A stretch of 64,000 bases of DNA from an uncultured Bryobacteraceae bacterium (lineage in GTDB: Bacteria; Acidobacteriota; Terriglobia; Bryobacterales; Bryobacteraceae), in contig CALKXJ010000001.1 of assembly GCA_938003835.1 (NCBI GenBank), forward strand, positions 62,001 through 126,000, written 5' to 3'. Numbering within the stretch: the first letter of the stretch is position 1; each line of letters opens with the position of its first letter. The position numbers and the translations under genes were made by a program. Positions 36,188 to 44,016 of this stretch are shown here, piece after piece. The notes beneath the pieces are model-generated. The model made no database searches. It saw only the letters and a program-made list of their open reading frames with translations, and had not been told where the DNA came from.

Positions 36188-38140
36188 CCGGCGCCAGCCG
36201 CCGCCGCGGGGCAGCTCGATCCTCACGGGCGGCTCCGCCAGGATCCTGACGCTCCAGCCGGTGTCGCTCGATTCCAGCGTCAATCCGGGGGGCTCGGTCT
36301 CGAACACAAACACGGCAGCCAAGGCGACCGGGGCTTTCCGCCGTGCGATGACCCTCACGCAAGGGGCGGGGGTTTTGACCCCGAAGGCGGGCGAGCGCCA
36401 GCCGTAGTCGCCGCCCTCGGAGAACTCGACCGAATCCCCGCCCGAGAGGGCTATCGCGGCGCGGTCCCCCAACCGGATTCGGCCGGCGTCCAGGGGCAAG
36501 ACGGGCAGCCCCGTGTGCCAGAACTGTTCGACCAGGACCGTCCGGGAATCCGTCCCGGCGGCGTCGATGTCATCCAGGACGACCAGCAGGAGCGGCTCCT
36601 TGAGCAGCACGAGCCTGCGCCGGTGGGAAAAGCCGCGGCAGTGACAGACCGCTTCGACGAAGTCGTGCTCGGCCGTGGAGGTGAAGGCTCTCCGCTCGAC
36701 GGCGGGCGGGTTTCGCCAGCGAAACGCTCCGGCGGGCTCAGCCTGATCGTGGCCGTCGATCCGGACCGTGTTGTGAGCGGCTGAGCCGCGGAAGCGTTCG
36801 CGCCAGGCGGCGTCGGCGACATAGGTGTACGTTCCGGCATCGATCAGGACCGGGGCGCCATCGTACGCCAGCACCAGGCTGAGCGTGTCCGAGTGACTGT
36901 GTCCGGCCGAACCCGCCCCGAACGGCCCGGCGTCAAAGACGGCGTGCAGCGGGCTGTGAGAGAGGATCGCGAGACCGGAGTCCGGAAACAGCTCGGAGCG
37001 TTGCTCGGCGGACCTGGGGCGAGCTTCGAGCGCCTGCGGCCCGATCCACCAGAGGGCCTGCTCGAACAGATCCTCCGCCTCGAAGGGAACCTCGCCGCCC
37101 GAGACTATGGCGGCCGTGGCCAGGGTGGCGCGAGCGAACCGGCTCCGCGGGCCGTACGGATGAAAGAAACGCCCGCCGTCATCATCGCCCAAAAAGGGCA
37201 GTTCGCGCTCGGGGCCGATGACTGCGGCCAGCCACCGGGCCATCTTCGCCAGACGCTCCCGAAAGGCCCCGTCAGCGCCTTCCACCACGGCGTGAAACAG
37301 GAAGGCGTCGAGCGCATAGAGGTGGTAGTAGCTCGACTGTTCGAAGTGGCTGCCATCGTCGCGCACCTGTGCCCAAAGCTGCGCGCGAACCAGCTCAGCG
37401 CCCCTCTGGCGCCAGCGCCCGGCTCGCGGAAAGGCCGGAAACAGCCGGCCCAGCGCGTGGAGCGCCACGGCCTCGATCAGCAGGTGCGTATTGGGAGAGA
37501 AGTAGATCGAGAGATTCGTTTCGATGTGACGGCCATGACGGTAGAGCGCGACGAGGAATCGCCGGCGGAATTCCTCTTCCATCTCGGCGCCCGCCAGGTG
37601 GTAGACCCAGATCCAGGAGAGCGCGCGGAGGGCCACTTCGAGCGCGCTCGCCCAGTTGATGCCCCGTTGAAACGGATTCGCCGCCAGCCAGGAGTCGATC
37701 TGGCTGCGGATCTCCTCGAGATACCGCCGCTTGCCTGTGCCCAGCCACGCCTGGGCCAGCACGACCAGGTGCTGGTGCCGGTTGAGCTCCCAGATGAGCT
37801 TGTGATCGCCGGCGCGCCGGTAGTCGAGATAGGGGATGCGGCGGAAGTACGCGGGCGGGGTTTCGATGCCGCTCAGATAGTCGCGGCGCCAGGCGATCTC
37901 CCCTCCGGTGTCGATTTCCAGGCCGAGCAGAGAAAACCGATGGGCGACGACGCGCTCGGCCAGCCCCTCGAGCTCGGCGAGGAACGGCGAGGCTTGCAGG
38001 GCGCCGGCCAGCCTGTGCGGCTCAGGCAGGCCCTCAAGCGGGGCATAAGGCGGCACAGGCGGCGCCGGGGGCCTCAGCCACAACCAAAGATTTTCGAGTT
38101 CCTGGCGAAGGCGCCAGGCGATCTCGGCGGGACTTCGCAT
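36176..38140 (-). CDS. Heparinase II/III-like polysaccharide lyase
   Basis: A 654-residue protein with an alpha/alpha toroid followed by a beta-sandwich, the heparinase II/III and alginate-lyase-like architecture (PL12-like). Toroid landmarks: NINWASALEVALRALSW-type helix (about 160-178), FSPNTHLLIEAVAL (214-227) and FEQSSYYHLYALDAF (266-280) with tyrosine and histidine candidates; sandwich landmark AGHSHSDTLSLVLAYDG (412-428), holding the metal/active-site histidines. No obvious signal peptide. Placed at the end of an exopolysaccharide locus with a uronic-acid dehydrogenase, it may trim or degrade the polymer made there. Confidence 0.85.
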   Translation of the reverse strand: MRSPAEIAWRLRQELENLWLWLRPPAPPVPPYAPLEGLPEPHRLAGALQASPFLAELEGLAERVVAHRFSLLGLEIDTGGEIAWRRDYLSGIETPPAYFRRIPYLDYRRAGDHKLIWELNRHQHLVVLAQAWLGTGKRRYLEEIRSQIDSWLAANPFQRGINWASALEVALRALSWIWVYHLAGAEMEEEFRRRFLVALYRHGRHIETNLSIYFSPNTHLLIEAVALHALGRLFPAFPRAGRWRQRGAELVRAQLWAQVRDDGSHFEQSSYYHLYALDAFLFHAVVEGADGAFRERLAKMARWLAAVIGPERELPFLGDDDGGRFFHPYGPRSRFARATLATAAIVSGGEVPFEAEDLFEQALWWIGPQALEARPRSAEQRSELFPDSGLAILSHSPLHAVFDAGPFGAGSAGHSHSDTLSLVLAYDGAPVLIDAGTYTYVADAAWRERFRGSAAHNTVRIDGHDQAEPAGAFRWRNPPAVERRAFTSTAEHDFVEAVCHCRGFSHRRRLVLLKEPLLLVVLDDIDAAGTDSRTVLVEQFWHTGLPVLPLDAGRIRLGDRAAIALSGGDSVEFSEGGDYGWRSPAFGVKTPAPCVRVIARRKAPVALAAVFVFETEPPGLTLESSDTGWSVRILAEPPVRIELPRGGGWRRLTP

Positions 38141-38161
38141 GAGCGGAGACCGAACTCCACC

Positions 38162-38170
38162 CTTATACCA
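38162..38170 (-). promoter_or_regulatory. Extended -10 (TGgTATAAG) for the lyase gene
   Basis: Minus-strand TG-G-TATAAG, five of six plus TG, 21 bases before the ATG at 38140. Motif-based inference. Confidence 0.45.
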
Positions 38171-38195
38171 CCCAGGCTGCGGGCCCGGCCGGCGC

Positions 38196-41100
38196 TCACT
38201 GCTCGCAAGGCGGCGTCTCTACCGGTACGTAGTTGACCTGGTTGCGTTTGACGTCGAACTTGCCAGTACGGCGGCCGCTATCACGGCACATGGTCGTGTA
38301 GGTGTAATCGACGACGTAGGAATAGCCGTCGGCGACTGGAAGCCTCGTGTCGTAGGCGCCGTTGCGGGCGATCGATTCGCCGGTCTCGATCACCTGATTC
38401 TTCGCGTTGAGGATCGAGATCTTGTAGGAATTGCATTTCTGGTTGCTCCAGGAGCCGCCGAGCGCCGCGACGCGGACGCGGCGGTAGACGTCAAAGAGGA
38501 CCTCGGCTTTCTCCGGGGGCGCCGTGTCCGGAGCGATCTTGACCATCGCCCGGTCGGTGACGCGATGCTTGCCCGAGACGACGGTCAGCTCGACCAGGTG
38601 ATCGCCGGCGGTGGTGAAAGCGTGCTGGACGCTGCGACCGGTTTTCGTTGTTCCGGCGAAGCTCCAGATGTACTCGGCGTCTTTTTCGATGTTGCGGTTC
38701 CTTGTCGAGAAGTCATAGGTCGCCCCGATGACGCCGGTGATGCCGATCGGACCGCGAATTTTGGCTTCCGGCGGCGCCAGCTCCACCAGAACATTCAGGG
38801 CATGGGAGTCGCGGCTCATGGAGGCGCCGCGCCGTACGACAACGAGCAGAACGCCCCGGCGCTCCCTGGCGAGCACGCCGGCCTCGGGAAACAGCAGGGG
38901 CTGGCCGCGCTGAGCCACGCCCAGCGACTCCCAGGAGTCCCTGTCGAAGGCGAATGCGTGCAGGTCGACTTCATCGGTGGGGGCGTCGAGCGTCGCCGCC
39001 AGATACACACCGTCGGTGAGCTCGGGCAGTTCCTTGACGGTGCGGAAGCTCACATAGAAGGTCTCGAGCGAGAGGTCCTCGTTGGCCCAGTAAAAGCGCC
39101 TCCAGGAGTCACTGGAAGAGCGCGAAAACGCCAGCCACTTGAATTCGCCCTTGTCAGGCAGCAGGTCGAACAGTTTCGGGAAGTGCACGCCCGGGTAGAT
39201 GTTGCCGTGCAGGTAGTTGCCCGCGAATCGCGACCATTCCTCGGCAAGCCGGGCGGGGCCGCCCAGGACGGCGGCGAGCGTCTCGACGGGGTCGTTGGCA
39301 GGCTCGCGCTTGGCGAGCAGATCCCGGATCAGGTTCGGGTGGCGGCGGCGCAGGTCGGTGAGGAAGAGCGCGGCGCCGTAGCCGTGCTCCTGTTGATCCT
39401 TGGCGTACGGCGGGACTTGGAGCAGCCCGCGCGCCGGGAAGGTTCGATAGTTATCTGACTGATTCGTCTGCTGCCCGAAGTTCGGCCGCACGGTCGACGG
39501 AATGTAGTCGGGCTGTCCGATGCCGATCGGCTCGAACCAGGTGCTGATCGCCTCGTCCATCCACAGCCAGGGGTAGCCGAAGGTTTTCGTGGCGGTCCAG
39601 GGAGAGACACCGCCGTGCGCGGACTGCACCAGGTGCATGAACTCATGAGCCGGCGTCGGCCGGAAGGCCTCGATCGCCTCGGCGCTGCCCAGTTTGGCGA
39701 TGTTGAAGGTCAGCGTCGAGCGGTCCGCGACGCCGTGGAGCGTATCGTCCAGCCTCTTGAGCGTGACCTGGATCGGATAGCCGCCCCAGCCGATGTCCAC
39801 CCCCGGAAGCGACCAGCGCAGATAGGCGGCCAGATCCTGCTCGAGGTTCTTCAGGCCAACTTCGGCGATCAGGAGGTTGAAGGCTTCTTCGAGCCACTCG
39901 CCGATGCGGCGCGCGGCCTCCGAGTAGCCGATCGGATAAAAGATCCGGAAGTGCCCCTGCGGGGTGTCGCCCACATAGTAACCCTTCAGCGTCCACGCAC
40001 TGATGCGCCGGACCAGCTTGAATTCGACCGGCCGGAGGACGACCGTATTGCCGGCGGCAGGCAGCAGGCGCGTGGCCGACTGCGTTTTGCCGTCGGTGCC
40101 GACCTGCTGAAGCGTGACGGCGGCCACCGGCGCCGCATCGGCCTCAGCCGCCCGCAGCACCGCCTTCTGGGACTGGCGGAAGGAGAGACGGATCTCCCCG
40201 TGGACCTCATCGGGCAGTCCCTCCAGCCGGTAGACCGGTCCCTCCATCTGTCCTTCGAACCCCGTCTGCGGGCGGCCGGCCAGTAATCGCAGCAACGTCG
40301 CATCCTGGAGGGCGCCCGGCGCCAGCGTGACCTCCATGCCGCCGCCGGCGATGGAGCCGCCGCCCGGGCCGATCGGCGCCTCGGCGACGAGGCGCCAGCG
40401 AAAGACCGGGATCGAGATGCGCGCGGGGCGCACGCCCGTCTCGCCGCTCGTTGCAGTCACCACGACATGGAACAGGTCTTCTTCGAGTTGCTCGAGGCGC
40501 GAGAGCTTGAGCTCGACCGAGCCGCCGGCTTTCACCTTCTCCTCGGAGAGCTCGACCTGGACGGGAACGCCTTTCGGATCGGTGGCGGCGGTGAGCTGGA
40601 CTTCGCCCTCGAAGTCGCCAGTGGGCGCCACCAGCAGCTCCACCTTCGCTTCGGTGCTGTCGCCCTCGCTCAGATCGACCTCCGGCGGGTCTGCCTCAAG
40701 TCGGAAGCTCGGGGGCTCGCCGTCGTCCTCGGCGGGGCTGTAGCTGACGACGGCCCGGAGCATCAGGTTGGCCGGTCCGGTGCGGCCCTGGAAGGTGACT
40801 TCGATCGGACCGGAGAAGGACTTGCCGCCGTCGGTCGAACGGAAGCTGCGCAGGCCCGGCGTGCCGTCCAGGTCCACGGCGAAGCCGACGCCATCGTGCG
40901 GGTTGGGCGCCTGGTAGCCGACATAGACGTCGCCGGATTCGATCACCGGCCCATCGAGGTCGAGCTCGAGGAAGCGGCCGTAGTCCGGGATCCGATATTC
41001 GCGGTCCACGTCGAAGGCGACGCTTTCCGGCGGGCGCTCGCCGCCCGCCGGATCGCGGAACACCACCAGCCGGATCGTCTTTCCGACCGGCTCGGGGCGG

Positions 41101-41993
41101 CCTTCGAAGGCCGGCATGTAGAAGCGCAGGCGGGTCAGTTTGGCGGGGTAGCGCCGCGGGGTGAGACGGTTGACGTAGATGGCGCCGTCGCGCAGCAAAC
41201 CGGCCTCGATCGTGCCGTCGTCAACGCGGAGCTCCTCGACGGCGTCACCGGCATCGGGCGCCTCGCGCTCGACGACGGCGCGCATGAGCAGGTTGAAGCG
41301 CTGGCCGTCAGCGAACTCCACCGGGCCGCCGAAGGTGGCGCCGTCGTCCTCGGAGAAGAAACCGCGCTGCTGGGGCGGGCTGCTGGTGTCGGTGGCGAAG
41401 CCGACGCCGTTGTGCGGGCGCGCCGCCTGGTAGCCGACATAGAGGTCCCCGCGCTCGAGTCGAACAGCAGAGACATTGAAATCGACGAAGCCGCCGATGC
41501 TCGGAATTCGCACGCGCTCATCGACGAGAAACTGCGGGCGCGCGGGCGGTCTGCCTTTGCCCTCCGGATCGGCGAAGACGACCAGACGGACCTCCTGGCC
41601 GACCGGACTGGGTTGATCGCGGAAGCCGACAAAATAGAGCCGGACGCGAAGGAGCCGGACGGGATAGGCCTTCGGCGTGAGCCGGTTCACCAGCATCAGC
41701 CCGTCGGCGAGAATGCCTATGCCATCGGGCGAGCCGTCGTCAGTCGAGAGCTCCTCCTCGGGCTCGCCGGCGAACTGCACGCCGCCCACCGCGGCGCGGC
41801 GCGGAGACTTGGACGGACCGGTGACCATGAGATCGAGTGCCTCGCCGAGGCGCGGCGAACCGGCGGCGCGGTCAATTTCCGCGCCGGTCAAGTGGGCCGT
41901 TCGGGAAGCGCCGCCTGCCTGGAGGAACGCGCTGGCTAGCAGCACCGTCGCTAGCAGGAGGGGAAACAGGGAGGGGGATGGTTTTTGGGGCAT
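38196..41993 (-). CDS. Large secreted HExxH protein with duplicated module and PKD domain
   Basis: A 1265-residue exported protein (signal about 1-27, start at 41993 fits it and the promoter). Residues about 84-243 and 257-419 are tandem copies of one module (each with NRLTPK/R, GDxYVGYQA and GVGFA). A beta domain follows (about 430-535), then a ZU5-like domain (about 536-666, IGPGGGSIAGGGMEV). The core has HEFMH (783-787) and, 31 residues on, WLWMDEAISTWFE, a gluzincin zinc-metallopeptidase pattern; a PKD-like domain covers about 1081-1154 and the last 85 residues contain four cysteines (KCNSYK, TMCRDS). The nearest relative in the window is the 998-residue protein at 53.3 kb, not this one's neighbour. 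Substrate unknown; peptidase activity is inferred. Confidence 0.85.
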   Translation of the reverse strand: MPQKPSPSLFPLLLATVLLASAFLQAGGASRTAHLTGAEIDRAAGSPRLGEALDLMVTGPSKSPRRAAVGGVQFAGEPEEELSTDDGSPDGIGILADGLMLVNRLTPKAYPVRLLRVRLYFVGFRDQPSPVGQEVRLVVFADPEGKGRPPARPQFLVDERVRIPSIGGFVDFNVSAVRLERGDLYVGYQAARPHNGVGFATDTSSPPQQRGFFSEDDGATFGGPVEFADGQRFNLLMRAVVEREAPDAGDAVEELRVDDGTIEAGLLRDGAIYVNRLTPRRYPAKLTRLRFYMPAFEGRPEPVGKTIRLVVFRDPAGGERPPESVAFDVDREYRIPDYGRFLELDLDGPVIESGDVYVGYQAPNPHDGVGFAVDLDGTPGLRSFRSTDGGKSFSGPIEVTFQGRTGPANLMLRAVVSYSPAEDDGEPPSFRLEADPPEVDLSEGDSTEAKVELLVAPTGDFEGEVQLTAATDPKGVPVQVELSEEKVKAGGSVELKLSRLEQLEEDLFHVVVTATSGETGVRPARISIPVFRWRLVAEAPIGPGGGSIAGGGMEVTLAPGALQDATLLRLLAGRPQTGFEGQMEGPVYRLEGLPDEVHGEIRLSFRQSQKAVLRAAEADAAPVAAVTLQQVGTDGKTQSATRLLPAAGNTVVLRPVEFKLVRRISAWTLKGYYVGDTPQGHFRIFYPIGYSEAARRIGEWLEEAFNLLIAEVGLKNLEQDLAAYLRWSLPGVDIGWGGYPIQVTLKRLDDTLHGVADRSTLTFNIAKLGSAEAIEAFRPTPAHEFMHLVQSAHGGVSPWTATKTFGYPWLWMDEAISTWFEPIGIGQPDYIPSTVRPNFGQQTNQSDNYRTFPARGLLQVPPYAKDQQEHGYGAALFLTDLRRRHPNLIRDLLAKREPANDPVETLAAVLGGPARLAEEWSRFAGNYLHGNIYPGVHFPKLFDLLPDKGEFKWLAFSRSSSDSWRRFYWANEDLSLETFYVSFRTVKELPELTDGVYLAATLDAPTDEVDLHAFAFDRDSWESLGVAQRGQPLLFPEAGVLARERRGVLLVVVRRGASMSRDSHALNVLVELAPPEAKIRGPIGITGVIGATYDFSTRNRNIEKDAEYIWSFAGTTKTGRSVQHAFTTAGDHLVELTVVSGKHRVTDRAMVKIAPDTAPPEKAEVLFDVYRRVRVAALGGSWSNQKCNSYKISILNAKNQVIETGESIARNGAYDTRLPVADGYSYVVDYTYTTMCRDSGRRTGKFDVKRNQVNYVPVETPPCEQ

Positions 41994-42012
41994 GTGAACC
42001 GTAGTGCCTGCG

Positions 42013-42042
42013 ATCTTACCCCATTTCAGAGCTGTTTGTCTA
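42013..42042 (-). promoter_or_regulatory. Promoter for the 1265-residue secreted protein
   Basis: On the minus strand TAGACA (42042-42037), 18-bp spacer, TAAGAT (42018-42013), then 19 bases to the ATG at 41993. Supports the start at 41993, since an upstream start at 42065 would lie before the promoter. Confidence 0.45.
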
Positions 42043-42108
42043 GATTGCGGAAGTACTAGCACCACAGCTTGGGCGCCGCTGAAAGGCTGCGGCCCCGGAG
42101 ACGGCGGC

Positions 42109-42117
42109 TGTTAGAAT
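42109..42117 (+). promoter_or_regulatory. Extended -10 (TGtTAGAAT) for ispG
   Basis: TG-T-TAGAAT (five of six). The ATG at 42116 lies inside it, so translation probably begins at ATG 42146. Confidence 0.5.
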
Positions 42118-42145
42118 GGAGCTTTCCGGAGATTTTCCCAGGCCT

Positions 42146-43393
42146 ATGGCGCAAATCGTGCGGCGGCGTGCTGTCGTTGTCGATGTTGGCGGCGTCAAGA
42201 TCGGCGGTACGCACCCGATCGTGGTGCAGTCGATGACGAATACGGACACCGCCGATGTCACCGCGACGGTGAATCAGGTGATGGCGCTCGCCCGCGCGGG
42301 CTCGGAGCTGGTGCGCGTCACCGTGAACACGGAGGCGGCGGCTGCGGCCGTGCCCCGCATCGTCGAGACACTCGAGAAATTCGGCGTGCGCGTGCCGATC
42401 ATCGGGGACTTCCACTACAACGGCCACATCCTGCTGACGAAATACCCGGAGTGCGCCCGGGCGCTCGCCAAGTACCGCATCAACCCTGGCAACGTCAACA
42501 TCGGCAAGAAGCACGACGACAACTTCCGCACGATGATCGAGGTCGCCATCGAGTACGGCAAGCCGGTGCGCATCGGCGTGAACTGGGGCTCGCTCGATCC
42601 GGCGCTGCTGACCCGGATGATGGACGAGAATGCGCGGCGGCCGGAGCCGCTCGATGCCCGCACGGTGACGCTCGAGGCGATGGTGGCGAGCGCCCTGGAG
42701 TCGGCGGCGGCAGCCGAGCGCTACGGCCTGGCGCACGATCGGATCATCCTGAGCGCCAAGGTGAGCGGGGTCCAGGATCTCATTGATGTCAACCGGAAGC
42801 TCGCCGCGCAGTGCGATTATCCCTTGCACCTTGGGCTGACCGAGGCCGGCCTGGGCTCGAAGGGCATCGTGGCGACGACGGCGGCGCTGGCCGTGCTGCT
42901 CCGGGAGGGAATCGGCGACACCATCCGCGCCTCGTTAACCCCGCTGCCCGACGGGGACCGGACCGAAGAGGTGATCGTCTGCCAGCAGATCCTCCAGGCG
43001 CTCGAGCTGCGTTCCTTCACGCCTCAAGTCACCGCCTGCCCCGGCTGCGGGCGCACCACGAGCACGTTCTTCCAGGAGATGGCCGCCCGCATCGAGACCT
43101 ACCTCCGCGAGCAGATGCCGGTCTGGAAGCAGACTCGCCCCGGCGTCGAGGAGATGAAGGTGGCGGTGATGGGCTGCGTTGTCAACGGTCCGGGCGAGTC
43201 CAAGCACGCCAACATCGGCATCTCCCTGCCCGGGACGTTCGAGGAGCCGAAAGCGCCGGTCTACGTGGACGGCCGCCTGCTCAAGACGCTCAAAGGCGAG
43301 GGGATCGTCGAGGAGTTCATCGAGATCCTCAACGAGTACGTAAACACGCATTACGCGACGGGCGTCGAGGCCGGCGCGCCCCAGTCCGCCTAG
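42146..43393 (+). CDS. ispG: 4-hydroxy-3-methylbut-2-enyl diphosphate synthase
   Basis: Iron-sulfur enzyme of the non-mevalonate isoprenoid pathway (MEcPP to HMBPP). 415 residues from ATG 42146; ten extra residues from ATG 42116 are unlikely given the promoter. [4Fe-4S] ligands C298 and C301 ([10 protein letters not shown]) and C344 ([16 protein letters not shown]), with E351 as the usual fourth ligand. The N-terminal [20 protein letters not shown] and TNTDTADV are typical. The stop TAG is the second half of a CTAG shared with the convergent lipoprotein gene. Confidence 0.97.
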   Translation: MAQIVRRRAVVVDVGGVKIGGTHPIVVQSMTNTDTADVTATVNQVMALARAGSELVRVTVNTEAAAAAVPRIVETLEKFGVRVPIIGDFHYNGHILLTKYPECARALAKYRINPGNVNIGKKHDDNFRTMIEVAIEYGKPVRIGVNWGSLDPALLTRMMDENARRPEPLDARTVTLEAMVASALESAAAAERYGLAHDRIILSAKVSGVQDLIDVNRKLAAQCDYPLHLGLTEAGLGSKGIVATTAALAVLLREGIGDTIRASLTPLPDGDRTEEVIVCQQILQALELRSFTPQVTACPGCGRTTSTFFQEMAARIETYLREQMPVWKQTRPGVEEMKVAVMGCVVNGPGESKHANIGISLPGTFEEPKAPVYVDGRLLKTLKGEGIVEEFIEILNEYVNTHYATGVEAGAPQSA

Positions 43394-43398
43394 CGGAC
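43384..43398. terminator. Hairpin over the double stop of convergent genes
   Basis: GTCCGC-CTA-GCGGAC, a 6-bp stem with a 3-base loop, contains both TAG stops (the loop and its neighbour form CTAG). It could help end transcription in both directions. No T-run. Confidence 0.35.
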
Positions 43399-44004
43399 CC
43401 GCACCGTCACCTGCCGGGACTGCTTGCGCTGGTGGGCGTCCGTGGCCGTCACGGTGAACGTGGTCGTCTCCGACAGCGTGACGGAGAGGCAACTGCTCAC
43501 CGGTCGCAGCCTCGCTACCGGCGGATCGAGTTCCACGGCCACGGCGTCGGTGACGATGTAGCAGAGCGTCACCGGCTGGCCGGGCTGAACCTCCTGATGG
43601 CTGGCGAGGAGCTGCTCGAGGAGCCGGCCCTCGCCGGGCGCAGCGCGCGGGGCGGCCGCCCGCTGTACAACGACGGAGACCTCGGCCGCCGCCGTGCCGC
43701 CGGGGCCGGTCGCCGTCAGCCGGTAGGTGGTCGATTTCTGCGCCGTGACGGAAAAGCAGCGGTTGTAGGACGGGCGGAGCTCGCGCACCCGGGGTTCGAT
43801 GGTGACCTCGGTGGCGTCCTCGACGCCATAACAAAGCAGCACGGGCTCGCCGGGTGCGCTGAGACCGGGGTGGGCGTAGAAGTGCAGAATCTTGGGCGCG
43901 GGCGTGGCGGCTACGGGTTTGGCCGGGGCGGGCGGGGGCCGGCGTTCCTCAGGTGCGCAGGCGAGAAACGCCGCCAGCCCGCTCGCCGCCAAGGCCCGTT
44001 TCAT
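43390..44004 (-). CDS. Lipoprotein with two Ig-like repeats
   Basis: A 204-residue lipoprotein: lipobox LAAFLAC (C16), a Pro-rich spacer, then two tandem domains of about 75 residues each. The copies share the spelling [11 protein letters not shown], xELxPxVxxLRPxxxxCxSVT and TTTYRLTAT / TTTFTVTAT, with one Cys pair each, as in small Ig-like sandwiches. No catalytic motif; an envelope binding role is inferred. It is last in the minus-strand order after GH42 (12-bp gap), so it may be the surface or periplasmic binding partner of that locus. Confidence 0.7.
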   Translation of the reverse strand: MKRALAASGLAAFLACAPEERRPPPAPAKPVAATPAPKILHFYAHPGLSAPGEPVLLCYGVEDATEVTIEPRVRELRPSYNRCFSVTAQKSTTYRLTATGPGGTAAAEVSVVVQRAAAPRAAPGEGRLLEQLLASHQEVQPGQPVTLCYIVTDAVAVELDPPVARLRPVSSCLSVTLSETTTFTVTATDAHQRKQSRQVTVRVR

Positions 44005-44016
44005 GGGATGCCGGCT

